DNA of 64,000 bases, from NCBI GenBank assembly GCA_022649165.1, contig JALCNR010000005.1, forward strand, positions 1-64,000. Reading direction: 5' to 3'. Shown here piece by piece: positions 17,323-25,371 of the stretch; position 1 is the first letter of the stretch, and the number at the start of each line of letters is the position of its first letter. The stretch is from Actinomyces sp. (GTDB lineage: Bacteria > Actinomycetota > Actinomycetes > Actinomycetales > Actinomycetaceae). A model generated the notes under the pieces. It saw nothing but the letters and a program-made list of their open reading frames with translations. It was not told where the DNA came from and ran no database searches. Both the position numbers and the translations under genes were made by a program.

Positions 17323-17652
17323 TCAACTCCCTTTCGGTGTGGTCTGGTGAGCGAGGATTTCCACATACCGGCCGATCTGTTCGACGCTGTCGATGACGTA
17401 GCGGCCGTCGGGACCGGTGATCTCCATATCAGTGGTCACGGATAGTCCGGGGATGGTGCGGATGCGGAAGAGGACGTCGGCTTTCGTATAGGCGGCGCGG
17501 TTCACCCACGCGCTCGATGCGTGCCGAACCTCGATCTGCGCCCGCGCCGTTGCCTTCACTTCATCGCGTGTGGTGGTGAACCCCGCCTTATCCCGAACAA
17601 CCGTCGGCTGGATGAGATCGATCGAGGTGCGCATGGATCCAAGAGAAGCCAT
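17323..17652 (-). CDS. Head closure protein (head-tail adaptor)
   Basis: 109 residues, beta-rich. T-x-x-R-D-E-V-K-A-T-A-R-A-Q-I-E-V-R and the Y-x-K-A-D-V-L-F-R-I-R-T-I-P-G strand resemble SPP1 gp16/phage_H_T_join proteins that close the connector. Located between the gp6-like connector and gp10-like genes, matching the usual order. Confidence 0.75.
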   Translation of the reverse strand: MASLGSMRTSIDLIQPTVVRDKAGFTTTRDEVKATARAQIEVRHASSAWVNRAAYTKADVLFRIRTIPGLSVTTDMEITGPDGRYVIDSVEQIGRYVEILAHQTTPKGS

Positions 17653-17656
17653 TGGA

Positions 17657-17974
17657 CTACACCTTCCAATCCCGATCCAGACGCAGCAGATTGTTCACCG
17701 CGCTCCACACCGCCCGCGCCGCATCCGGTTTATCGGCCCAAAAGCCTGCCGTGGAACCATCACGCGACTCGTAGAAATGGGAGGCGAGCATGACAATGCC
17801 CTGCCTAGTCGCCCCAGACATGTCGTGTGTCTCGTAGTGGTTCTCGAGCAGGTGCTGGAAAGCGCAGGCGTAGGAGGTAGCCGCATTCACCAACGCAGCA
17901 ATCAGTCTGTCGTCGTCATCGAAGGTGATGAGCAGGTTCGCCTTCACTTGATCGATGAGCTCAGTCGTGGTCAT
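17657..17974 (-). CDS. Head-tail connector protein (gp6-like)
   Basis: 105 residues from the ATG at 17974, with GGAGG 8 bases upstream. Helical. It contains D-D-D-R-L-I-A-A-L-V-N-A-A-T-S-Y and G-I-V-M-L-A-S-H-F-Y-E-S-R, the pattern of phage gp6-like head-tail connectors ("ML-HWYENR" type). It follows the capsid gene, as in HK97-type modules. Confidence 0.85.
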   Translation of the reverse strand: MTTTELIDQVKANLLITFDDDDRLIAALVNAATSYACAFQHLLENHYETHDMSGATRQGIVMLASHFYESRDGSTAGFWADKPDAARAVWSAVNNLLRLDRDWKV

Positions 17975-18009
17975 TGCGGCCACCTCCTATCCGTGTGTAG
18001 AACCGCTGG

Positions 18010-19239
18010 TTACGCGGATGCCTTTTGGGTCAGCAGCTTGACGGCCTCAGGCAGGATGAGCTTCCCGTCCAGTCGCTGGGAGGCGAGGAACCCCACCTGC
18101 CCAGTGGTGGCGAACAACTCGTTGAGCCGCTTGAACGAGCGTCCCTGCCGATCGGCGATCCAGTAGTAGGCCAGATCACCAAACGCCACCGTGGATGCGC
18201 CCGCCTTGATCTCCGGGACGAATGCCGACGTATGCACCGGACGGCCCAGCACCATGTCGGGGGTGCCTGCAGTGAGGGCGGGCTGCCACAGATACTGGCC
18301 GTTGCCGTCCTTGAGCTTGCGCACGGTCTTGACGGTGGCGTCGTTCATCAGCCACACCGCGTTCTTCCGGTACGGGGCACGCAAGCTGTAGTGCAGATCG
18401 ATCAGCTCATCCGCACTGATATCGGTGGCCTTCGCGGTGGTGACCGCCTTGTCCCCACCACCGGTCGCAGCAAAGATCCCGGTCGGCTTACCCGCCCCGT
18501 CCCCGGTCAGGAAGGCTTCTTCTTCGGCAGCACCGATACGGCGAGCAAATTCCACCGCCAGATACTGCTCGACGTTGAACGCGGCATCGTTGAGCAGCTC
18601 CTCGCTGATCTTGAGGAAGGTGCCGAGCTTGAACGCGCTAAGGGTGACCTGGGTGAAGGTCTCATCCGACTCGGTGTACGGCTTGCCCTCATCGAGCCAG
18701 CCCGCCGTCCCATGCGTGGAGACGACCGGTATCTTGCGGTCACCGGAAGTGGTCTGGATGACCTTCGCGAGGGTGCGCATCACGTTCTGGTCCGCCAGTG
18801 CCTGGACGAGGGTGTGTTCGAACTCGTCGGGTACAAGATAGCCGCCCTCGGTATCCACACCCTCACTCAGGGCGTTACGCACCTCCAACGGCGAGGAGTT
18901 CAGCCGCATCGCGTCCCAGAACGCACGCTGATACGAGGCAGTCGCACGCGGCGAAACCTTGGGGTTAGCGTCGTCGTTGTCGATGGTGATGCCGGGCGTG
19001 GAGGTCAGCGGCTGGTTGGTGGCCTTGGCGAGGTCGGCATCGCGGCGCTGGGCACGCTCGGAGCGGGCGATCTCAGCGGTGAGCTTGTCGATCTCGCCCT
19101 CCATCTTTGTGTACTGCGCATCGTCCTCGGCGGACAGGCAGCCGGTGGCGGTGTCGCGGCGTTCGTCAAGGAACGTCTTGGCCTGATCCCAAATGTGGGC
19201 GCGCTTGGTGCGCAGGTCGGAAATAGTCATCGTGGACAT
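18010..19239 (-). CDS. HK97-type major capsid protein
   Basis: 409 residues. The first ~100 residues form a coiled-coil delta/scaffold domain (E-G-E-I-D-K-L-T-A-E-I-A-R-S-E-R), normally removed by the prohead protease. The remainder is the phage_capsid fold, with E-G-G-Y-L-V-P-D-E-F, T-F-T-Q-V-T-L-S-A-F-K-L-G and G-D-G-A-G-K-P-T-G-I. Good RBS (GGAG) before the ATG. Encoded directly after portal and protease. Confidence 0.96.
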   Translation of the reverse strand: MSTMTISDLRTKRAHIWDQAKTFLDERRDTATGCLSAEDDAQYTKMEGEIDKLTAEIARSERAQRRDADLAKATNQPLTSTPGITIDNDDANPKVSPRATASYQRAFWDAMRLNSSPLEVRNALSEGVDTEGGYLVPDEFEHTLVQALADQNVMRTLAKVIQTTSGDRKIPVVSTHGTAGWLDEGKPYTESDETFTQVTLSAFKLGTFLKISEELLNDAAFNVEQYLAVEFARRIGAAEEEAFLTGDGAGKPTGIFAATGGGDKAVTTAKATDISADELIDLHYSLRAPYRKNAVWLMNDATVKTVRKLKDGNGQYLWQPALTAGTPDMVLGRPVHTSAFVPEIKAGASTVAFGDLAYYWIADRQGRSFKRLNELFATTGQVGFLASQRLDGKLILPEAVKLLTQKASA

Positions 19240-19254
19240 TGGGGTCTCCTTCGT

Positions 19255-20127
19255 TCAGTGGGCTCGGTTGGTCAGTTGGGAGTACAAATCAACAACCCGC
19301 CGCCCCTGCGGGCTGACGGGCTGACGTGCGGGTGGCTGGTGGGTGGTGCAGGCGGCGACGAGCTGCTGCTCCGAGGTTCGCCGGGCGAACACCACACCGC
19401 CCGCGTGGTTCTTCTTGGATGGGAACGGCGGCCCCTTCTTGGCTGGCTTGTCGCCCTCATCCTTGTCTTCGTCCGGCTCGTCAGGCTCAGGCTCGGTGTC
19501 GCCCTCGTCCGGCCCGGGTTCTTCCTCGTCGGGTTTCTTGGGGTCGGCGTCGAAGATGGGGTCGCGGCTGCCGGTGAGCAGCTCGTCGGCAAAGCCCATC
19601 TGGATGGCGGCGCGGGCGTCCATCCACGTTTCGGCATCCATCAACTTGCTCAGCTTCGCCCGCGACAGGCCGGTTTTGAGTTGGTAGGCGTTGAGGATCG
19701 CGTCCTTGACCGACTCCAACATCGACATGGCTTTCGCGAGCTCGTCCTTGTCGCCCACGGCCAGGGTGGCGGGGTTGTGGATCATCAACATGCTCACCGG
19801 GGTCATCGCCACCGTGCTGGCTGCCATCGCAATCACGCTCGCAGCGGAGGCGGCGATGCCATCGATGTTTGCCGTGACCGGGCCGGGATAGTCCAGCAGC
19901 ATGTTGTAAATCTGGGCGGCCGCCACCACGTCCCCGCCAGGCGAATTGAGCCAGATCGTCACCGGGCCGGTGCCGGCGTTGAGTTCTTGGGCGAAGATGG
20001 CGGGGGTGATGTCGTCGTCGAACCAGGATTCGTCGGCGATCTGCCCGTTGATACGCAAAACCCGGACGCTTGTCGCATCCGGGTCACCGTTCGGCTCGGG
20101 GTCGAGCCAGTTCCAGAAACGTCTCAC
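19255..20127 (-). CDS. ClpP-type prohead protease
   Basis: 290 residues from a GTG that overlaps the portal stop (GTGA). ClpP-like core of about 190 residues: N-S-P-G-G-D-V near position 65, the nucleophile serine in I-A-A-S-A-A-S and the histidine in M-I-H-N-P. The last ~90 residues are Asp/Glu/Pro-rich with a basic end, probably a capsid-interaction tail. It trims scaffold and capsid N-termini during head maturation. Confidence 0.93.
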   Translation of the reverse strand: MRRFWNWLDPEPNGDPDATSVRVLRINGQIADESWFDDDITPAIFAQELNAGTGPVTIWLNSPGGDVVAAAQIYNMLLDYPGPVTANIDGIAASAASVIAMAASTVAMTPVSMLMIHNPATLAVGDKDELAKAMSMLESVKDAILNAYQLKTGLSRAKLSKLMDAETWMDARAAIQMGFADELLTGSRDPIFDADPKKPDEEEPGPDEGDTEPEPDEPDEDKDEGDKPAKKGPPFPSKKNHAGGVVFARRTSEQQLVAACTTHQPPARQPVSPQGRRVVDLYSQLTNRAH

Positions 20128-21476
20128 AATCGTGTCCTCCTCAAAAATCGCTCATCAGACGCAGATTCAGATGGTGGTTGTTCGTCGGGCGGTGAGCCCG
20201 TCTCCGCAGGCTCGGGCGGGTCGGACTCGCCGTTGGTGGTTTGGGCGGCGGCGTAGGCACCGGCAAGGCCGAGGGGCAGCATGTTGCCGTTGACTAGGTA
20301 GAGGTCGCCGCCTGCTTCAGAGTCGATGCGGTCGAGGTTTTCCAGTTCGCGGATGTCGTTGGCGCTCATCCACCCGTTTTGCCGGGCGACCGCATACCCG
20401 TTCATGCGCGAGACGTAGTCGCCGCGCAGCAGACCCTCCAGGTTGAATTTCACGAACAACGTCGGCTTCTCGCGCTGCGTGAGGAGGGTTTTGGTGATGG
20501 CTTGTTCGAAGCGGATCACCCACGGGTCGAGCGTGTACTTCACGAACTCCAACGACTGCTGCTCGATGTTCGAGAACGAGGACTTCTCCAGGTCACCGAT
20601 CATGTGGGGCGGGATGCGAAAGATGCGGGCGATCTCGTTGATCTGAAACTTGCGGGTCTCCAAGAACTGCGCCTGCTCCGGGGAGACGGAAATCGGCGTG
20701 TACTTCATGCCCTCCTCTAACACCGCGATCTTGTTGCCGTTCCTCGCCCCACCGAAGGTGGCCTGCCAGGATTCACGCACTCGGGCGGGGTCTTTGATCG
20801 TGCCCGGATGCTCCAACACACCGCCCGGTGCCGCACCGTTGGCGAAAAAGCTCGCGCCGTAGTCCTCGGTGGCCTGCGCGAGTCCGATGGCGTTCTTTGC
20901 CATCGCGATCGGGCTGTAGCCGACCAAGCCGTCGAAGCCCAGGCCGGGAATGTGCAACACCTCGTGCGGACTCAGCCGGACGGTTTCGAAGCGGCCTGCC
21001 GGTTCATCCCAGGTGCGCTGATACTCGTAATAGAGGCGGCCCTGTTCGTCGCGTCCGACGGTCATCCGGTTCGGCATCAACGGATACAGGCCAACCACTT
21101 CATCCAGCCCGTTGCGCAGGACTTGCGCGAAGGCGTTACCCCACAGCAGCAGGTGCGTCATGAGGGTTTCACGGAACACGAAGCTGGTCATCTCCGGGTT
21201 CGGCTCGTCATGCAGCAGCCGGTAGAGCGGATGGTGGAGCGCCTTCACCTTCGACCCGTCCGCGCCCTGCCGGTAGACATGCAACGGCAGACCGGCGATC
21301 GCCTCAGCGAGGATGCGCACGCACGAGTAGACGGCAGTCATCTGCATCGCGCTGCGCTCCGTCACCGGACGACCGCTGGTGGTGCCGCCAAAGAAGAAGC
21401 TGTAGCCGCCACCAGACAGCGCGTGATCTTCTGCAGGACGTTTCGATTCGCCGCGCAGCCAGTTACGAAAACCCAT
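20124..21476 (-). CDS. Portal protein (HK97 family)
   Basis: 450 residues. Contains A-V-Y-S-C-V-R-I-L-A-E-A-I-A-G-L-P near the start, H-P-L-Y-R-L-L-H-D-E-P-N-P-E and P-P-H-M-I-G-D-L-E-K-S-S-F-S-N-I-E-Q, all diagnostic of HK97-type portals. The last ~40 residues are low-complexity. The portal dodecamer forms the DNA entry channel. It is followed by the protease with coupled translation. Confidence 0.96.
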   Translation of the reverse strand: MGFRNWLRGESKRPAEDHALSGGGYSFFFGGTTSGRPVTERSAMQMTAVYSCVRILAEAIAGLPLHVYRQGADGSKVKALHHPLYRLLHDEPNPEMTSFVFRETLMTHLLLWGNAFAQVLRNGLDEVVGLYPLMPNRMTVGRDEQGRLYYEYQRTWDEPAGRFETVRLSPHEVLHIPGLGFDGLVGYSPIAMAKNAIGLAQATEDYGASFFANGAAPGGVLEHPGTIKDPARVRESWQATFGGARNGNKIAVLEEGMKYTPISVSPEQAQFLETRKFQINEIARIFRIPPHMIGDLEKSSFSNIEQQSLEFVKYTLDPWVIRFEQAITKTLLTQREKPTLFVKFNLEGLLRGDYVSRMNGYAVARQNGWMSANDIRELENLDRIDSEAGGDLYLVNGNMLPLGLAGAYAAAQTTNGESDPPEPAETGSPPDEQPPSESASDERFLRRTRL

Positions 21477-21520
21477 GAGTGTGCTCCTTCGTGGGAAAAT
21501 GGCACAGAATGGAGGTGCCT

Positions 21521-21883
21521 ATGACTCGCGAGAAGATGAGCGAGGCCGAAGCTGAACAGCGCTTCGTCGCCATGCTTGAGGCTGACGGGTGGACGGTGAC
21601 GACCAACAATCCTGATTTCGCTGATGTCATCGCCACTAAGCTGGGCGAGCCTCGTCTTGTCGCAGAGGTCAAAGGTCACACCGCAGCACCCGGCCTGGAT
21701 GTGAACACCTTGTACGGCCAGATCCTGAACCGGATGAGTGACCTCAGCGGCAATACCCGCTACGCGATCGTGGTACCCGAGTCGATTCTGGACAAAGTCG
21801 AACGCGTGACGCCAGAATTGCGGGCGATCCTCAAACTGGAGACTTGGGCGGTGCCCGCCGAGGGCGACCCGTACCAGGCTTGA
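21521..21883 (+). CDS. Small PD-(D/E)xK-like nuclease (moron)
   Basis: 120 residues from the ATG at 21521, with GGAGGTG ideally placed. N-N-P-D-F-A-D-V-I-A ... L-V-A-E-V-K-G-H matches the D-x(n)-ExK pattern of small restriction-like nucleases. It runs opposite to the flanking terminase and portal genes and ends one base before the terminase stop. I infer a defence or exclusion role from fold and placement; it could also be a non-catalytic DNA-binding protein. Confidence 0.7.
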   Translation: MTREKMSEAEAEQRFVAMLEADGWTVTTNNPDFADVIATKLGEPRLVAEVKGHTAAPGLDVNTLYGQILNRMSDLSGNTRYAIVVPESILDKVERVTPELRAILKLETWAVPAEGDPYQA

Positions 21884-21884
21884 G

Positions 21885-23498
21885 TCACAGCACGAGTAGT
21901 CCGCGTTGGTCGTAGACGGAGCCGGCGTGGTGGTCGCCTGCGCGTCGGATGGCGCGGTCGAGAGCCATGATCGTGGCGACCACGCCGTCGATCTTCTCCG
22001 TGGATTTCTGCTTGTCGGGTTTGATGTTCCCGGCCGGGTCGGTACGAACGTGAATGTTGTCAACCATCCATGACAGAACAGGGTGGCCGCCGTGGGCGAG
22101 CTTGCCTTCGAGCGCCAGCTTCATCAACTCCTTGGATGGTGGGGACATGTCTTTGAAGCCCTGCCCGAAGGGGACGACGGTGAATCCGGCGTCCTCAAGG
22201 TTCTGGCTCATTTGGACGGCACCCCACCGGTCGAACGCGATCTCCCGAATATCGAACCGGGTGCCGAGTTCTTCGATGAATGCTTCGATCGCCCCGTAAT
22301 GCACAACGTTCCCTTCGGTCGTCTGCAGGAAGCCCTGTTGGTGCCAGAGGTCGTAGGGCACGTGGTCACGAGCCACCCTTAGTTTGAGGTTGTCTTCGGG
22401 AATCCAGAACCACGGAGCGATCACATACGGCTCGTCACTGGTCTGAGGTGGGAATACGAGGACGAACGCAGTGATGTCCGTCGTGCTGGCGAGATCGAGG
22501 CCGCCGTAGCAAACCCGGCCTTCCAGATCGGACAGGTCTACGGGAGCCGAGTTGTTGTTCCACACGTGCATGGGCATCCACCGCACCGACTGCTTCACCC
22601 ACTGGTTCAAACGCAGCTGCCGGAACGTGTTCTCCTCAGCCGGATTCTGCCTGGCCGAGTTGCACGCGACGCGCACCTTCTCGATCGGCACCGTGATCCC
22701 CAGGGATGGGTTGGCTTTCGCCCACACCTTCTCGTCGGTCCAGTCATCCTCACGGTCCGCCCCGTAAATCACCGGGTAGAACGTCGGGTCGTGCTTCTTA
22801 CCCGCGAGGATGTCCTCGGCCTTCCCATGCTGCTCGTAACAAATGCTGTGAGTATCGGTGCCGGCGGTCGTGATCAGGAAATACAACGGCTGGGTACGCG
22901 CATCCCCGGACCCTTTCGTCATCACGTCGAACAGGACCCGGTTCGGCTGGGTGTGGAGCTCGTCGAACACGACCCCGGAAATGTTGAACCCGTGCTTCGA
23001 ATACGCCTCAGCTGAGAGGACTTGGTAGAAGGAGTTGGTGGGCTTGTAGATGATCCGCTTCTGGCTGGCGAGGATCTTCACCCGCTTGGACAAGGCCGGA
23101 CTCATGCGCACCATGTCGGCCGCGACCTCGAACACGATCGACGCTTGCTGACGGTCAGCAGCGCAGCCGTAGACTTCAGCGCGCTCCTCACCATCGCCGC
23201 ACGTCAACAGCAGCGCGACGGCGGCGGCCAGTTCTGATTTGCCCTGCTTCTTGGGTATCTCGACGTAGGCGGTGGTGAACTGTCGGTAGCCGTCTTCTTT
23301 CACGGTGCCGAACAAGTCCCGGATGATCCGTTCCTGCCAGTCAATGAGCTGGAAGGGCTTCCCGGACCAGCGACCCTTGGTGTGCTTCAAGGCTTGGATG
23401 AACGCGACCGCGAAGTCGGCCTTCCGCTTGTCATAGGTGGAGCCTGCGGCCATGAACCTGGTCGGCGTGTAGGTGTCGAGAGTGCGCATCACGCCCAT
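21885..23498 (-). CDS. Terminase large subunit
   Basis: 537 residues of the Terminase_1/HK97-like family. The ATPase has a Walker A-like E-I-P-K-K-Q-G-K-S-E (80-89) and Walker B V-V-F-D-E. The nuclease domain includes Y-G-G-L-D-L-A-S-T-T-D and later conserved acidic positions. It cuts concatemers and drives DNA into the prohead. The small subunit gene lies about 4.4 kb upstream, unusually separated by methylase, metK and accessory genes. Confidence 0.96.
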   Translation of the reverse strand: MGVMRTLDTYTPTRFMAAGSTYDKRKADFAVAFIQALKHTKGRWSGKPFQLIDWQERIIRDLFGTVKEDGYRQFTTAYVEIPKKQGKSELAAAVALLLTCGDGEERAEVYGCAADRQQASIVFEVAADMVRMSPALSKRVKILASQKRIIYKPTNSFYQVLSAEAYSKHGFNISGVVFDELHTQPNRVLFDVMTKGSGDARTQPLYFLITTAGTDTHSICYEQHGKAEDILAGKKHDPTFYPVIYGADREDDWTDEKVWAKANPSLGITVPIEKVRVACNSARQNPAEENTFRQLRLNQWVKQSVRWMPMHVWNNNSAPVDLSDLEGRVCYGGLDLASTTDITAFVLVFPPQTSDEPYVIAPWFWIPEDNLKLRVARDHVPYDLWHQQGFLQTTEGNVVHYGAIEAFIEELGTRFDIREIAFDRWGAVQMSQNLEDAGFTVVPFGQGFKDMSPPSKELMKLALEGKLAHGGHPVLSWMVDNIHVRTDPAGNIKPDKQKSTEKIDGVVATIMALDRAIRRAGDHHAGSVYDQRGLLVL

Positions 23499-23522
23499 CA
23501 GGCTCCTTTCAATGCTGGGTGG

Positions 23523-23810
23523 TTAGTTGGTGTGGGCGAAGGCCCAGGCGATGGCGTGGCCGGCGTCGGCGAACAGTTCGTCAGCCTCGGCGACCAGGGC
23601 GAGTTCGCATTCAATGACGCCTCGGGCGTCTGGCCCCCACCCGGGGATGGGCTGCTGGGCGAGCTTATAGACGCGGGCGTCGTTTCCGATCCGGCCTTTG
23701 CCCAGGTGCCGGTATGCCGAAGCGAGGACGAAATCTCCGTAGGCGATCACCGTGCCGTAGCTGTCGGTCGCCATCTGCAGCTGCTCCATCGTGGTCTTTT
23801 CGTTGTTCAT
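23523..23810 (-). CDS. Hypothetical phage protein
   Basis: 95 residues from the ATG at 23810, which has AAGGAG upstream; an in-frame ATG at 23846 lies inside the promoter-like element and has no ribosome site. The protein has Y-G-T-V-I-A-Y-G-D-F-V-L-A-S-A-Y-R. No family recognised. It is driven from the 38-bp element at 23841-23878. Confidence 0.6.
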   Translation of the reverse strand: MNNEKTTMEQLQMATDSYGTVIAYGDFVLASAYRHLGKGRIGNDARVYKLAQQPIPGWGPDARGVIECELALVAEADELFADAGHAIAWAFAHTN

Positions 23811-23840
23811 GACCTTCTCCTTGTCCTCTTGTTCGGTCAT

Positions 23841-23878
23841 GTACATACAGCCATAGGTGTGCGGACTTATCCAGTCGT
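23841..23878 (-). promoter_or_regulatory. 38-bp phage promoter element, copy A
   Basis: Same length and layout as the elements at 24353-24390, 25324-25361 and 53287-53324: ACGACT and TGGATA/TTGCTA at one end, TATGTA or TATATG at the other, about 18 bases apart. Copies A and B also share CCTATGGCTGTAT. A gene start follows 29-50 bases downstream. Confidence 0.6.
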
Positions 23879-23939
23879 AAAAGCCCTCATCAGCCCACTA
23901 TCTTCAAGAGTTTTCGACGCCGCCCTAGGAGCACGGAAA

Positions 23940-23956
23940 CCGCCCGAAGAGGGCGG
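23940..23956 (-). terminator. Small terminator hairpin
   Basis: ccgccc/gggcgg stem with a five-base loop, followed leftward by TTT. It lies just beyond the stop of the 23977-24324 gene. Confidence 0.5.
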
Positions 23957-23976
23957 CTCCCACGCTGGTTTCCGGC

Positions 23977-24324
23977 TCAGTTGATGGTCAGGTGCCAGGC
24001 AGGGATGAGTCGGCGCTCGCCGGTCACCGGGTCGGCGAAGCGGTCGTTGACTTCGGTCATGCCCGTCAAGGTGGATCCCGCGTGGGTGAGCTGCCAGATG
24101 ATCTCAGTCAGGCCGGTCTGGTTCGCGCTGATCGTGAACTCGCCGATGCCGTGCTGGCGCAGTTCGTCGAGGATGCCGGACACATCGGAGTCGTAGAGGC
24201 CTTCGGCGAAGTCGAGCAGCTCGTTGCCCGCCCGCTGGGTGTTCATGTGGGCGGTGAGCAGGCTCGTGGACGAGGTTTGGGTGCGGGTCGCGATCTGCTG
24301 GTCGAGGTCGTCAATTGTGTTCAT
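23977..24324 (-). CDS. Hypothetical phage protein
   Basis: 115 residues, preceded by GGAGCCAGGG. It contains G-L-Y-D-S-D-V-S-G-I-L-D-E-L-R-Q-H-G-I-G-E-F-T-I-S, resembling uncharacterised DUF7698-type proteins found with DUF4314 and virulence-like genes in Gram-positive phages. Monocistronic under its own 38-bp promoter element and terminator. Confidence 0.6.
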   Translation of the reverse strand: MNTIDDLDQQIATRTQTSSTSLLTAHMNTQRAGNELLDFAEGLYDSDVSGILDELRQHGIGEFTISANQTGLTEIIWQLTHAGSTLTGMTEVNDRFADPVTGERRLIPAWHLTIN

Positions 24325-24352
24325 CCCTGGCTCCTATCTGGTTGGCGTGTGA

Positions 24353-24390
24353 CATATACAGCCATAGGGGCGGGTGCTTATCCAGTCGTT
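24353..24390 (-). promoter_or_regulatory. 38-bp phage promoter element, copy B
   Basis: Closest to copy A: shares ACAGCCATAGG and TTATCCAGTCGT on the plus strand at identical spacing. It is about 29 bases before the 24324 start. Confidence 0.6.
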
Positions 24391-24614
24391 CTTCGCTGAT
24401 TCTCGAACGGAGAATCAATTGCCTGTTTCGGGAGGGTTTCCCACGCGTCTTCGCCGGGGATGAGGCCGAGGGTGGAGCCGCAGTCCCAGTCCACGTGCAC
24501 CGTGCCAGCGTCATCGACGAACATGATGGTTCCCTCATCGCCGGGAGCCAGGCGCGTGTATGGGTCGGTGGTTGCCACCAGCCGGATTCGCCGCCCTTCC
24601 ACATTCGCATTCAT
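24378..24614 (-). CDS. DUF4314-like protein
   Basis: 78 residues from the ATG at 24614, overlapping the upstream stop (ATGA). G-R-R-I-R-L-V-A-T-T-D-P-Y-T-R-L-A-P-G-D-E-G-T-I with V-H-V-D-W-D-C-G-S-T-L is the small SH3-like DUF4314 pattern seen in many Gram-positive phages and ICEs. Function unknown. Its 3' end overlaps promoter element B. Confidence 0.78.
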   Translation of the reverse strand: MNANVEGRRIRLVATTDPYTRLAPGDEGTIMFVDDAGTVHVDWDCGSTLGLIPGEDAWETLPKQAIDSPFENQRRTTG

Positions 24615-25276
24615 CGCACAGCCTCCGTTGCGGGCAGCGTTTTCCATGCCGCGTTACCTTCCAAATTCGCCAGCAGGACTCGGCGCACGTTCTTGTAGCT
24701 GTCGCCGATCATGCCGAGGCGCAGCAGCCAGCAGCGCATCGCATACTTGTCGTTCCCGCCCGTCTCGGCAGGCTTCGCGGACATTCTCGTGGCGACCTTG
24801 GCGTGCTCGAAGATCCGGGCGATCAGCACCGTGGCAGCCTCCACAACCTGCGGGTCGGGCACCTGGTCGAACCAGGGGAATTCGACCATCCCCGCGTCGG
24901 CGTCGATGTGCATCGGAGTCGCTGGGATCTGGAGAGCTGTGGCGATGAGCCGTCCTTTCGCCGCCAAGGTCGCCTCCACCTTCCCGGCGGTTGCCTCGTT
25001 CCAGTCGGTGGTTGGGAACACCAACGTCAACCCCAACTCCTGGGCCACCGGCGTGTCTGCTGGGAATCCGGCCTGCGCGGCGGCTTCAGCTAGGACGGCG
25101 CTGTCGGCGGTGCCGGGCAGATGCAGCAGCCAGTCACGATCCAATGTGGCCTGGCCCATCTGGTAGGCGAACGACGGGGTACCCAAGTACTCGGCATGCG
25201 CGCCGAGATGAGTGGCGATGAGCGCGGCGAGCTGTTTGCGGCTTTTCTTCTGTTTGGCGAACTGGATTGTTGTCAT
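24611..25276 (-). CDS. Virulence-related-like phage protein
   Basis: 221 residues from the ATG at 25276 with RBS AAAGGAGA. Contains K-Q-L-A-A-L-I-A-T-H-L-G ... Y-L-G-T-P-S-F-A-Y and a later M-R-C-W-L-L-R-L-G-M-I-G-D-x-Y-K. This is the arrangement of the so-called virulence-related proteins found beside DUF4314 in clostridial and actinobacterial phages. The role is unknown despite the family name. Coupled to the DUF4314 gene. Confidence 0.65.
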   Translation of the reverse strand: MTTIQFAKQKKSRKQLAALIATHLGAHAEYLGTPSFAYQMGQATLDRDWLLHLPGTADSAVLAEAAAQAGFPADTPVAQELGLTLVFPTTDWNEATAGKVEATLAAKGRLIATALQIPATPMHIDADAGMVEFPWFDQVPDPQVVEAATVLIARIFEHAKVATRMSAKPAETGGNDKYAMRCWLLRLGMIGDSYKNVRRVLLANLEGNAAWKTLPATEAVR

Positions 25277-25323
25277 GACCATCTCCTTTAGTTGTTTCCC
25301 CTGGTCGGGGTGATTTTTGGTCA

Positions 25324-25361
25324 TGTACATACACACTCTATTCCGCCTGAATAGCAAGCCG
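25324..25361 (-). promoter_or_regulatory. 38-bp phage promoter element, copy C
   Basis: TTGCTA and TATGTA blocks at conserved spacing, about 48 bases before the 25276 start. Shares more with copy D (AGCAAG.CGT and GTACATACAC) than with A or B. Confidence 0.6.
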
Positions 25362-25371
25362 TGACAGCCAC

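Noticed and set aside
18025-20256. Long rightward frame opposite capsid and protease
   Set aside because: Shadow of GC-rich coding DNA: no ribosome site, composition of an antisense frame, and clear capsid and protease genes on the other strand. The same applies to 12537-14246, 39269-41563 and the leftward 59084-61366 frame.
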